A stretch of 42,488 nucleotides of DNA from Adonisia turfae CCMR0081 (lineage in GTDB: Bacteria > Cyanobacteriota > Cyanobacteriia > Phormidesmidales > Phormidesmidaceae). Position numbers and translations under genes: made by a program. The stretch's first letter is position 1, and every line of letters begins with the position of its first letter. Below are positions 16,822-24,908 of the stretch, in pieces. Under the pieces are notes generated by a model. That model was not told where the DNA came from and ran no database searches. It worked only from the letters and a program-made list of their open reading frames with translations. The stretch covers positions 131,488-173,975 of the forward strand of contig NZ_QXHD01000003.1 of the NCBI RefSeq assembly GCF_011009555.1, written 5' to 3'.

Positions 16822-17427
16822 TTATCCTGACAAACTCTGTGACGACTCACCGGCCAATTGCCTGATTAGTTGTTCCAATGCATGGGCAGCAGACTCTAAA
16901 CTGTGGGCCTTGTCTGGTTGGGAGGCAATCCACAATGCCGCATCGATCATTGCACCATTGAGGAGAACCGCCAGAGCTGTCGGATCAATATCGGGGAAAA
17001 TGTTTCCATCAATCAGATCAGCGATCGCATCCGTCAGGGGCACAATACTGCCCTGGGCATCGATATCGCGCAGCCTCTGCCCCAACACGGCAGGAGCATC
17101 CTGGAAAACAATTCGCTGGATCTCCGGATCAAGGGCAAAGGTCAAATACGAGCGACAGACCCTCACAAACGTATCCAGTGACGCATCATCCCCCGCCATA
17201 GCCAGGAGACGTTCAACCATTTCATCGTTGATCTCCTGCACAACGGCCTCAAACAAACCATCTTTACCACCAAAATTGTGGTACAGCGCGCCACGGGTAA
17301 CGCCAGCGCTAGCGCAGAGCTTATCCATTGAAGTTGCAGCATAGCCAAGTTCAAAAAAGCTTTTTCGGGCTGCGGCCAGCAGCCGAGCAGAGGTCTCTGC
17401 TTTTTTTTGCGATCGCAAGTTTGCCAT
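16822..17427 (-). CDS. TetR-family repressor
   Basis: 201 residues with an N-terminal TetR HTH: ARLLAAARKSFFELGYAAT, then MDKLCASAGVTRGALYHNFG. The C-terminal domain contains FVRVCRSYLTFALDPEIQRI and FQDAPAVLG, seen in many TetR proteins of the AcrR group. It is divergent from a GNAT acetyltransferase. The 71-bp gap between the starts contains a perfect 8-bp-arm palindrome, almost certainly its operator. It probably represses itself and the acetyltransferase and responds to a small molecule that the enzyme modifies. It converges closely with lysR, 9 bases between the stop codons. Confidence 0.92.
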   Translation of the reverse strand: MANLRSQKKAETSARLLAAARKSFFELGYAATSMDKLCASAGVTRGALYHNFGGKDGLFEAVVQEINDEMVERLLAMAGDDASLDTFVRVCRSYLTFALDPEIQRIVFQDAPAVLGQRLRDIDAQGSIVPLTDAIADLIDGNIFPDIDPTALAVLLNGAMIDAALWIASQPDKAHSLESAAHALEQLIRQLAGESSQSLSG

Positions 17428-17443
17428 CAGCTCCCCCTACTTG

Positions 17444-17481
17444 ACATACGAATCGTATGTGAGATATCACATACGTAATGT
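17444..17481. promoter_or_regulatory. TetR operator between tetR and GNAT genes
   Basis: ACATACGAATCGTATGT (17444-17460) is a perfect palindrome around one base. A second, imperfect copy ACATACGTAATGT follows at 17469-17481. A TTGACA hexamer at 17441-17446 overlaps the first copy, so bound repressor would block the promoter. Confidence 0.75.
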
Positions 17482-17498
17482 AGGTTAAAAGAGGACCT

Positions 17499-18221
17499 AT
17501 GAATACGCAACTAAATGACCCACTAAATAGCAATGATGTGGTGCGCTCAGCAGGTCCTCAAGATGTGTCTTTTCTTGCTCAGATTGATTTAGAAGCTACA
17601 CGAGCGCCTTTTCAGCAGTCTTTTTGGGAAGACATCCTGGAACCGACAGGTACATCACCGTTGCAGTTTTTAGAATCGATGCTGCAGTGTGGCGCATCCC
17701 ATTGGGGACAGATTCAGGATTTCTTAGTAATTGAGAGAAATGGTCAACCTGTGGCCGCCTGCGCAGTTTTTCGACCCGCTGATATCTCAGCGGCCCACAG
17801 TCCGCTAAATATCGATAAACTACCACAGATAGCGGAGAAACTTGGCTGGACCCCGTCCATAACTGAAGATTTTCGACAGGCTTATCTCAAAATCTGGGAA
17901 GGTGATCATAGTTTTCTTAAGCCCCAGGCCGACATGATTGTCGAAACTGTTGCGGTATTACCTGAGCATCGAGGGTCAGGTCTGGGCCATCGCCTCATGC
18001 AGGCTGCCTTCAAGCGTGCCCGTGAAGCAGGAGCCTCTTCTCTAGGGGTGATGGTAATTCGCGGTAATGAGCCAGCCCAGGCCCTATACGAAAAGTATTT
18101 TGAGCGGTTTGCCACCTTCTATCCCGCATTTTTTAACCATACGTTCTCCGGTGTGACCAAGTATCGAGCCACCCTGAATTCATCCAAGGAGAACACTAGT
18201 CACGGTAAGGGTAGTCACTAG
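17499..18221 (+). CDS. GNAT-family acetyltransferase
   Basis: 240 residues preceded by AGAGGA at good spacing. The acetyl-CoA binding loop is VAVLPEHRGSGLGHRLMQAA, followed by GVMVIRGNEPAQALYEKYF, the usual motif A and B order of GNAT enzymes. The N-terminal half (residues 15-130) is helical and substrate-specific; I cannot name the substrate. Control by the divergent TetR protein suggests a detoxification role. Its 3' end stops three bases before the convergent OstA-like gene. Confidence 0.85.
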   Translation: MNTQLNDPLNSNDVVRSAGPQDVSFLAQIDLEATRAPFQQSFWEDILEPTGTSPLQFLESMLQCGASHWGQIQDFLVIERNGQPVAACAVFRPADISAAHSPLNIDKLPQIAEKLGWTPSITEDFRQAYLKIWEGDHSFLKPQADMIVETVAVLPEHRGSGLGHRLMQAAFKRAREAGASSLGVMVIRGNEPAQALYEKYFERFATFYPAFFNHTFSGVTKYRATLNSSKENTSHGKGSH

Positions 18222-18223
18222 TG

Positions 18224-18577
18224 TTATTCCCCCGAAGGACTACACTGGCCCGTTGTTAGCAGACAGATAATTTGATTATCTCTTAACACTTCCCCCTGCT
18301 GGGTGACTTGAGCATTGCCTACCAGGATCAGTCTTTGCTCAGTCATAAAAAACTGGCCTTGTTCAGCCGTTCCTTCAAGCTGATGACGGGGATATTCAAA
18401 GAGCACATTGCCACGCAGGTTAATGATATTCGCCTCCGGGTTGGTTTCTTGAACGTCAGCCTGCAGGGTAAGTGTGGCTCCTTTTGAGGATTGGGCATGG
18501 GCTGTCGCTGTAGACACAAGGCCGAAAGAGACTAAGGCGGCTGTGAGTAGTCTTAAGCGCTTGGTTTGTTTCATCAT
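18224..18577 (-). CDS. Secreted OstA/LptA-like protein, short
   Basis: From the methionine at 18577 (GGGAG upstream) the protein has a signal peptide (MMKQTKRLRLLTAALVSFGL, ending near TAHAQ) and a single OstA-type beta-jelly-roll segment. This includes TLQADVQETNPEANIINLRG, NVLFEYPRHQLEGTAEQG and QRLILVGNAQVTQQGEVLRD. LptA/OstA proteins bridge lipopolysaccharide across the periplasm. Here about 117 residues carry one jelly-roll region, so it resembles the small OstA-like proteins of cyanobacteria rather than a full LptD. The gene stands alone with no lpt neighbours. Confidence 0.7.
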   Translation of the reverse strand: MMKQTKRLRLLTAALVSFGLVSTATAHAQSSKGATLTLQADVQETNPEANIINLRGNVLFEYPRHQLEGTAEQGQFFMTEQRLILVGNAQVTQQGEVLRDNQIICLLTTGQCSPSGE

Positions 18578-18644
18578 GGGTAGCTCCCGTTCAAAATAGT
18601 GAAGCACTTAGCGTAAAACAAGCTTGCCTTAGTCAGGTTATACC

Positions 18645-18935
18645 CTATATCTCCATCCGATCAAAATATTTAATGTTTGGTGGTGATTCAAGAAAATGGG
18701 CCAGTTTATTTAATACGCCATTTTGGGTGATGGCGTTGATATATCGTTGGTGATGTTCGATAGTGAGCCATTCTTCATCAAAAATCATCCGTTGAGTCTC
18801 TGAATCAAAGTAAACGGTCACTTGCAGGCATCCTGAGAAACCTCTGACATTCGGTAAGTTAGCTGCTAAGAATGGCGTCAATGTGTCCATACTTCCAGCT
18901 TTAACTGTGGACTCGATTAGCACTTTCGTACTCAT
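18645..18935 (-). CDS. ABM-domain (antibiotic biosynthesis monooxygenase-like) protein
   Basis: 96 residues with AGGAG upstream of the ATG at 18935. The pattern of a beta strand (KVLIESTVKAGSMDTLTPFL), then PNVRGFSGCLQVTVYFDSET, then EEWLTIEHHQRYINAI, is the ferredoxin-like ABM/dimeric alpha-beta barrel fold. Members include small monooxygenases and heme-degrading enzymes, but many are uncharacterised. No heme ligand pattern of IsdG type is obvious. The AraC gene upstream, in the same direction, may control it. Confidence 0.75.
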   Translation of the reverse strand: MSTKVLIESTVKAGSMDTLTPFLAANLPNVRGFSGCLQVTVYFDSETQRMIFDEEWLTIEHHQRYINAITQNGVLNKLAHFLESPPNIKYFDRMEI

Positions 18936-19058
18936 GGTTCCTCTCCTGAGACATTAGAGATTATGAAAGCCACTGTAGAGTGATGCTCAAGGCTCGACTA
19001 CTCACATCGGGTCAGAAATAACGATTTCTGGTCAATGGGGGGTGTTTTAATTGGGCAT

Positions 19059-19967
19059 TTAGTGAGGGTCAACCGTTTTTATTTGGTGAGGTGTTTGGTG
19101 GTAAACCCGCTTAAATGCGGTAATAAAGTGGGAAATGTTGTCATAGCCCACCTCATTGGCGACAGCCGTGACAGACCATCGTTGCTCGACCAATAAGGTG
19201 TAAGCGTGGGCAAGTCGTTGTTCAATAATCCATTGTTTGGGTGTGGTTCCATAGAGTGCCTTAAACTCTCGATTAAAGCTAGAAACACTGCGACCTGATA
19301 AGGCAGCAAAATCTTTTGCACTAAGATGGGAGATGATATATTTCTCCATCAGGCGTTTGATGTTGCGTTTGGGATTTTCTTGTTGGTTGACAGACAAGTT
19401 GGACCGTAGTTGTTGGTCCTCATCATTGATGTCGATGATGTGCAAGATTTCTAATAATTTTAGCTTAAGAATATGGGGAGAATGATGCCAATGCCTGTAG
19501 CTAGCGATCAACGACTCAAAAAACAGAGCCATTGCCGGGCTTTTGTCTACTTTGAGAAATGTGCTTGTGCTGTTTGATAGTTTAGGAAGACTAGTACCAG
19601 TCGCTAGAAAATCGGTAACAACATCGTCACTTAGAAACAGTAAATAGGCCCTTAATGAGCCATCGGTACTGACGTAGTCTGAATATAGATTTAGCCCTTT
19701 GGGTAAGAAGACAGCTTCGTGCTGTTGCACTCGGCAAGCATGGTTATAGCAGTTGGTAATTGTTTCCGTACCTGTTTCGATATAAACAATGCAGGGAGCG
19801 CTGGTGTGGAACTCTACATTGATCAGATCTTGCTCAAGGGCCTTATAAAAGATGGCAGAGTCTTGATTGTGAAGGAGAAGCTCTACATCTCTCATGCTGT
19901 GTAGAGCAGAGGGAATGTAGAGAATATTATTCTCACAATGCTGTGCTGTTGATTGCTTTAAGCTCAT
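19059..19967 (-). CDS. AraC-family transcriptional regulator
   Basis: 302 residues. The N-terminal cupin-like half (about 1-190) is a ligand-sensing region. The C-terminal 100 residues carry two HTH motifs: LSAKDFAALSGRSVSSFNRE, then FKALYGTTPKQWIIEQRLAH, and then VTAVANEVGYDNISHFITAF with KRVYHQTP. These are the standard AraC signature. It is divergent from the amino-acid racemase gene, the starts 88 bp apart, and upstream of the ABM gene in the same direction. Either could be its target. Confidence 0.9.
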   Translation of the reverse strand: MSLKQSTAQHCENNILYIPSALHSMRDVELLLHNQDSAIFYKALEQDLINVEFHTSAPCIVYIETGTETITNCYNHACRVQQHEAVFLPKGLNLYSDYVSTDGSLRAYLLFLSDDVVTDFLATGTSLPKLSNSTSTFLKVDKSPAMALFFESLIASYRHWHHSPHILKLKLLEILHIIDINDEDQQLRSNLSVNQQENPKRNIKRLMEKYIISHLSAKDFAALSGRSVSSFNREFKALYGTTPKQWIIEQRLAHAYTLLVEQRWSVTAVANEVGYDNISHFITAFKRVYHQTPHQIKTVDPH

Positions 19968-20055
19968 ACAGGCATCTGGGACTTATCCACGGCATACAAT
20001 GGTAGCAAGCATTTTGATTGTGTGATACTGGGGCTCACATGATAGGGAGACTGCG

Positions 20056-20763
20056 ATGAAAACGATTGGTTTGTTGGGCGGCATGAGTTGGGAAAGTACC
20101 GTGACCTATTACCGGGCCATTAACGAAGGGGTAAAACAGGCCCTGGGCGGATTGCACTCTGCCAAAATCGCCATGTATAGTGTCGACTTTGAACCCATTG
20201 AAAAATTACAACATGCGGGTAATTGGGACGCAATGGCAAACATCTTGTCAGAAGCCGCACTGGGTGTGCAGGCAGCTGGGGCTGATTTTCTACTGATCTG
20301 CACCAATACGATGCATAAGGTGGCTCCCCAGGTGGAGGCTGCCATTGATATTCCTTTGCTGCATATTGGTGATGCGATCGCAACCACCCTACTTCAGAAA
20401 AATATTCAAACGGTTGGCCTGCTGGGAACCGCGTTTACCATGGAACAAGACTTTTATAGCGGTCGCCTTAGGGATAACCATGGCCTGAATGTTTTAATCC
20501 CCAATCACCATGACCGCAAGATTGTTCACCAAGTTATTTACCAGGAACTTTGCCTGGGAAAAATAGAAGCCCAATCCAAAGCGAACTATCTACGAATAAT
20601 CAATGAACTGGCTAAGCGCGGAGCCGAAGGAATTATTCTGGGCTGTACTGAAATCGGTCTGCTTATACAACAAACTGACACTGAGGTAAAACTGTTTGAT
20701 AGTACCGTTATCCATGCAGCCAAAGCAGTTGAATATGCCCTACCACAGGTAGCAATAGATTAG
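20056..20763 (+). CDS. Aspartate/glutamate racemase family protein
   Basis: 235 residues preceded by AGGGAGA. MKTIGLLGGMSWESTVTYYR is the typical N-terminus of the cofactor-independent Asp/Glu/hydantoin racemase family (YgeA-like). The two catalytic cysteines are present: C82 in LLICTNTMHKVA and C196 in GIILGCTEIGLL. These enzymes interconvert D- and L-amino acids by a two-base mechanism; YgeA-type members have broad specificity. The neighbouring AraC regulator is divergent. Exact substrate unknown. Confidence 0.92.
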   Translation: MKTIGLLGGMSWESTVTYYRAINEGVKQALGGLHSAKIAMYSVDFEPIEKLQHAGNWDAMANILSEAALGVQAAGADFLLICTNTMHKVAPQVEAAIDIPLLHIGDAIATTLLQKNIQTVGLLGTAFTMEQDFYSGRLRDNHGLNVLIPNHHDRKIVHQVIYQELCLGKIEAQSKANYLRIINELAKRGAEGIILGCTEIGLLIQQTDTEVKLFDSTVIHAAKAVEYALPQVAID

Positions 20764-20825
20764 CCGCATCGAATTGACAACAGTCACTGACATGGGTTAT
20801 ATGGGCCTGTCCCCCCATGGTTATC

Positions 20826-22292
20826 CTAGATGTCATTGTTGTCTAGGATTGTTGCCAAGATAGTTAGGTTAAACACAAGATAATCATTGTTAGGATGATG
20901 TGCTTTAGCTAGACCAAGCCAACTTTTCATGCACAGTGAGGGTATCTGAGGCCGTTGACGGTAGGCCGATTGTAATGCGCTCAGAATGCGATCGCCAAGA
21001 ATATCGTCGGTACCGGGGCGTAGCAAACAATGGCTCCTCAGGAGTTGAAAGGGTTGAATGCTATCCTGTTGCTGCGCCTGACTAAGTTCCTCCAAAATCT
21101 TCTGAACCAATTTTTCAATTACAAACGCCATCACCATGGGTTGCAAGCTAAATGCGGGTTCATCTGCCAAAAAGTGTCGGGTGATGAGGGCAGCGGCGAC
21201 TAACTTCGATAAGGACTCAATCACCGCTCCTGGTTCACACATTAATAGGTGTGTTTGCAGTCGACATAGGGAAATTGGCTCTTGCCAAATGGCCAGCCAG
21301 AAGACAATTGTTTTTTCCAGCCCAGTCAGATGGTTAAATTGTTGTATTAAAGGTTGCCGGATCGGATTGGTTAAGATCACGCTGCCTTGCTCTAGAAACT
21401 GGGTGAGCCGACCACCGAAGGTTGTTTTAATGGTCAATGAGATCAATTTCAAGGCTAGGGGATTATGGCCATAAAGACGAGCAAGGGCCTTGAGCTGATG
21501 GGGATGCCCACCACAGCCACAGCTCTCTAACAGCTGAACAGCTGCAATAGGAGATAAACCAGGCAGCGATAACGACTGAACTCGATTTAACGTTTGAAAC
21601 TGCGAGGGTAAGGGATCGTGGCTAATAACCAGAACACAGCTTTGGTGACGAGCGCCGGTAATCTGGTAGAGAAAATCTAAATAGGCTGTGAAGTTATCAA
21701 GGATGATCAGCCATCGTTCCTGTTGCATTTTTTTACGCAGCTGTTTTACCCCCTGATCTACGGTTTCTATGGGAGCATCTAGTAGATCTCCGAGTAGTGT
21801 TTCGAGGGATAATAGGGAACCGACTGACCGCCAGATGACGCTTGTAAACTCTGGCTGTAGCTGTTCAGCCAGGGCTAAGGCCAGGGTTGTTTTTCCGCTA
21901 CCGCCCAGGCCGCTAATATTGACTAGCTTGGTCTGGTCTTCGAGAACCCACTCCTGCAGCTGTTGGAGTTCCTGATCACGACCGTAAAATTGCTCAATGT
22001 CAGGAGCATCTCCCCAATCCACGATGGTTTGGCTAGACGGGATGGCCTGGCTAGCCTCCGGCAACTGCTCTTCGGCAATTTCTTGCCAGTGCTCAAGGCC
22101 TACGGTCTGACAGATGGCAATAAAGGCCTCTTGCTGGATGCGTTCGCCACGCCAGAAGCGTCGTAAAGTAGCCCTCGATGTGTGGGCGTCCTGCCACCAG
22201 CGGGCGGTACTCGTTTTAGTCCAGCCACGGCGCTGACGGGCCTGGTTTGCGATCGCAAGTCCCTTTTCCGAAGCTCGTACCGACTGCCCCAT
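20826..22292 (-). CDS. NB-ARC (STAND) ATPase without a repeat sensor domain
   Basis: About 488 residues from the methionine at 22292 (MGQSVRASEKGLAIANQARQ). An N-terminal HTH-like region (RRGWTKTSTARWWQDA, then TSRATLRRFWRGERIQ) is common in cyanobacterial NB-ARC proteins. The ATPase follows: Walker A GLGGSGKTTLA (about 128-138), Walker B RWLIILDNF, and HNPLALKLISL as the GxP/GLPL-type motif. Typical relatives then carry WD40, pentapeptide or TPR repeats as sensors. This one ends at NNDYLVFNLTILATIL with no repeats, so it is either a naturally short member or truncated. Possible roles are signalling or phage defence; none is shown. Confidence 0.8.
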   Translation of the reverse strand: MGQSVRASEKGLAIANQARQRRGWTKTSTARWWQDAHTSRATLRRFWRGERIQQEAFIAICQTVGLEHWQEIAEEQLPEASQAIPSSQTIVDWGDAPDIEQFYGRDQELQQLQEWVLEDQTKLVNISGLGGSGKTTLALALAEQLQPEFTSVIWRSVGSLLSLETLLGDLLDAPIETVDQGVKQLRKKMQQERWLIILDNFTAYLDFLYQITGARHQSCVLVISHDPLPSQFQTLNRVQSLSLPGLSPIAAVQLLESCGCGGHPHQLKALARLYGHNPLALKLISLTIKTTFGGRLTQFLEQGSVILTNPIRQPLIQQFNHLTGLEKTIVFWLAIWQEPISLCRLQTHLLMCEPGAVIESLSKLVAAALITRHFLADEPAFSLQPMVMAFVIEKLVQKILEELSQAQQQDSIQPFQLLRSHCLLRPGTDDILGDRILSALQSAYRQRPQIPSLCMKSWLGLAKAHHPNNDYLVFNLTILATILDNNDI

Positions 22293-22503
22293 GCTGCTCA
22301 ACTATCCCAAAATCATATAGTCGTGGGTGACCATGTCCATAACTGGTTTGAGTATACCCCTGGTTTTAAGCACTAAGCCAGATATTGCTTGGCTAGATTT
22401 CGACTTGGGTAGTCATCTCACCTCATCCTAGACTGTAATCAGTATAGTTTGCCAACCATTCGTCATTTTTCCCTTGATATAGCTCAAAAACGCCTATACC
22501 CCG

Positions 22504-23211
22504 ATGCAAGCAACGATTTCTCAACTCACCCAGATCCAGTTGTTTGTGGCCCTTGACCCAAAAGAGCTAGAACAACTTCAACCCCATACTCACATTCAGC
22601 ATTATCAACGTGAGACAATTGTCTTGCATGAGGGAGATATCCTTCCTCAAAAATTACACATCCTGATCAGTGGCATACTGCAAGTTCAAAAAAGTGCCAC
22701 AACCGGTAAGGAAACAATCCTGCGCACCCTTAGAAATGGAGATATTTTTGCAGCTCCAGCTCTGTTTGGAGATGCTAGGGCCCCAGCCACCGTTATCGCC
22801 ATGGAAGATTGTCAGGTATTGACACTGTCTAAAGCCAATCTCCTCGATACCATTCAGCAATCACCAGAAGTGGCACTACGGATACTAATGGTGTTTAATC
22901 AGCGACTGCAACGGTTGCATACCATGGTGCATGGCTTGGTCTCAGAGCGAGCTGTGGTGCGGTTGGCCCAGTTAATTCAATATTCTGTCTGGCAGCATGG
23001 CACAGATATCACTGATATTGGAGAACAATTGCGAATTAAGCTGCCCTATTATCAAATGGCTCGCAGTATTGGTATTACCTACGAAGAATGTGCTCGCTTA
23101 ATGAAAAAACTAGAGGCCATTGTTCAATACGATCGTGGAGGTAAGATTGTCATTCTCAATCAGGATGAGCTGGAGACCCTTGCTGCTGGAGAAATTGATC
23201 CCAATCAATAA
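22504..23211 (+). CDS. Crp/Fnr-family transcriptional regulator
   Basis: 235 residues. The N-terminal cNMP-like beta-roll includes RETIVLHEGDILPQKLHILI, then SGILQVQKSATTGKETILRT and APATVIAMEDCQVLTL. The C-terminal winged HTH spans about 150-215, with YYQMARSIGITYEECARLMK. No Fnr-type N-terminal cysteine cluster is visible and the phosphate-binding cassette lacks the conserved Arg pattern, so it may sense something other than cAMP. It converges with the His-tailed MFS gene and faces away from the NB-ARC gene. Targets are unknown. Confidence 0.88.
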   Translation: MQATISQLTQIQLFVALDPKELEQLQPHTHIQHYQRETIVLHEGDILPQKLHILISGILQVQKSATTGKETILRTLRNGDIFAAPALFGDARAPATVIAMEDCQVLTLSKANLLDTIQQSPEVALRILMVFNQRLQRLHTMVHGLVSERAVVRLAQLIQYSVWQHGTDITDIGEQLRIKLPYYQMARSIGITYEECARLMKKLEAIVQYDRGGKIVILNQDELETLAAGEIDPNQ

Positions 23212-23369
23212 TAGAATTAAAGTGAAAGCTCTCTTTGAGATAATTTTTCCAATCAGAGAGTACCTGTGAAATCATACTGTGCGGGCATCATGTCATCTCT
23301 ATGGACCGCATTCCTTGCGGCCCAGTAAGACAATCAAGTCGACCGACGTGGATGACGGGTTAGTTTCTG

Positions 23370-24740
23370 TCAAGATAGAGATGAATGGCTAAGCCCTGGT
23401 TTCATCGCTTCATGAAAATGTAAGTGACTGTGAGGCTGAGTCCTACCGTTATCAGCATAATGCTCATCATGGATAGGTTCGTGCTCATGCCAGAGTCCAG
23501 TCTGTAGCTGGGTGAGACGTTGAGGTTTTAACCACAGGTATATACCCACCAAAAATACAGATCCAATCAGACTACTGTATAGAAAATGGTAGTCAGGGGA
23601 ATAGTGACCTAACCAGCCTGCCAGTGGATAGGCTAAGGCCCACCAAAAATGGCTCCAAGCAAATTGAGCACCGTAGACTCGACCCTGGGCTTCTTTGGCT
23701 ACCCGGCTGGCAATGAGGGTTTGGGTGGGAACATTAACCAGGGTTGTTCCCATACCGGCTAAAGCCCATAACAACAGGAGAACTCCAAACCCGGTAAGAT
23801 TGGCCGTCATCAGGGTCAGGGTAATCAAAATTCCACCAATGCTGGTTAACAAAATGGGGCTGTGCTTCTTTTTGGCATTGCCTAAACCAATGGAGGTGAT
23901 GGTGGCACCAATACCAAAGGCCGCCATCACCCAACCATATTCGAGCTTTCCTAATTGCAGAGTACCCTGGACATAGCCCACCGTATTCACAAGAATTTGT
24001 GCGCCTGCGATCGCAGCAATCAATTGCAGCATCAGTGCATAACGAATGGGAGGATCGGCAAATAAACAACGAGTCCCGGTTTTGATATTGCGAATAACGG
24101 TTTCAACAGTTTTAGCATCTGTTCTCAAATTTGCAGATGCATTGTTGCCTGCTCGCAGGTGTCCTGGCAGGGTGGCAATTAAAATGGCCGCCACCAAAAA
24201 CGTCATGGCATCTAGAAAAAAGACCTGTCGTGTGCCGACCCAGGCGGCAATACTCCCTGCCAGGCCGGGGCCTAAAACCCCTAACAATTGATAGGTAGCG
24301 CTGGATAAGGCAATGGCCTTGGGGCATTCGTCTTCGGTGGTCACTAAGGGAATTGTGGCCTTATAGGTAGGGGTAAAAAAGGCGTAGAACACATTCAGTA
24401 AGAATACAATCCCATAGATGTGCCAGGGCTGGGTAATAAAGGGCAGCAAGCAGACAATTCCCATGCGGACCAAGTGTGTGGTAATCATCAGGCGTTTACG
24501 ATCAATCTGGTCTGCGATCGCGCCTGCAATGGGAGCCAACAACACAAAGGCCAATACCCGTAGTGTGAGGGCTCCCGCCAGAATAGTCCCTGACTTCTCC
24601 CCCGCTATCTCAAACGCTAATAAAGCAAGACCTAACCAGGTCAGCGATTCCCCCACCAAATTAATGGTTTGAGCTAAATAAAGTCTGGCAAAAACAGGGT
24701 TAGCCAACCCCTGTAGCCATCGAGGACGCTGTTTCCACAT
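23370..24740 (-). CDS. MFS efflux pump with histidine-rich C-terminus (NreB/EntS-like)
   Basis: 456 residues with 12 predicted helices. NPVFARLYLAQTINLVGESL and GAIADQIDRKRLMITTHLVR are typical of the EntS/NreB branch of the MFS. The C-terminal 40 residues are histidine-rich (HEHEPIHDEHYADN, QPHSHLHFHE), a tail seen in NreB-type nickel exporters. Export of a divalent metal is a reasonable inference; a siderophore-export role is also possible because it follows the siderophore transport operon. It is a separate transcription unit: a terminator (24859-24898) lies upstream and three palindromes sit before its start. Confidence 0.8.
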   Translation of the reverse strand: MWKQRPRWLQGLANPVFARLYLAQTINLVGESLTWLGLALLAFEIAGEKSGTILAGALTLRVLAFVLLAPIAGAIADQIDRKRLMITTHLVRMGIVCLLPFITQPWHIYGIVFLLNVFYAFFTPTYKATIPLVTTEDECPKAIALSSATYQLLGVLGPGLAGSIAAWVGTRQVFFLDAMTFLVAAILIATLPGHLRAGNNASANLRTDAKTVETVIRNIKTGTRCLFADPPIRYALMLQLIAAIAGAQILVNTVGYVQGTLQLGKLEYGWVMAAFGIGATITSIGLGNAKKKHSPILLTSIGGILITLTLMTANLTGFGVLLLLWALAGMGTTLVNVPTQTLIASRVAKEAQGRVYGAQFAWSHFWWALAYPLAGWLGHYSPDYHFLYSSLIGSVFLVGIYLWLKPQRLTQLQTGLWHEHEPIHDEHYADNGRTQPHSHLHFHEAMKPGLSHSSLS

Positions 24741-24761
24741 ACTAAAAATCCAAATGTTATT

Positions 24762-24781
24762 AGAGCACTTTAAAGTGCTCT
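24762..24781. promoter_or_regulatory. Perfect 20-bp palindrome before the His-tailed MFS gene
   Basis: AGAGCACTTTAAAGTGCTCT is its own reverse complement and lies 22 bases upstream of the MFS start codon at 24740. It is a good candidate operator for a dimeric regulator of that gene. Confidence 0.6.
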
Positions 24782-24782
24782 G

Positions 24783-24850
24783 AAATGCGTTAATCAGATG
24801 CCCCCCGGGGGCATCTGATTAACGCATTTATTATATCCCCCCGGGGGGAT
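24783..24850. repeat. Giant GC-core palindrome plus a second palindrome
   Basis: Arms at 24783-24805 and 24807-24829 are perfect 23-bp complements around a single C, with a core of CCCCC-C-GGGGG. A perfect 16-bp palindrome ATCCCCCCGGGGGGAT follows at 24835-24850. Together with the 20-bp palindrome at 24762 this is three dyads in 89 bases. No gene overlaps them. Their strength suggests transcription termination or a structural or recombination site rather than a simple operator. Confidence 0.8.
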
Positions 24851-24858
24851 CCGCAAGC

Positions 24859-24898
24859 TAAAAAAATAGGCTGTTGCTACAAGGGAAACACCAACAGC
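24859..24898 (-). terminator. Rho-independent terminator of the ABC-transporter operon
   Basis: On the minus strand, GCTGTTG (24892-24898) pairs with CAACAGC (24870-24876) and is followed by CTA and seven U residues (24860-24866). It starts 11 bases after the stop codon of the last ABC gene. Confidence 0.75.
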
Positions 24899-24908
24899 AA
24901 AATATTTG

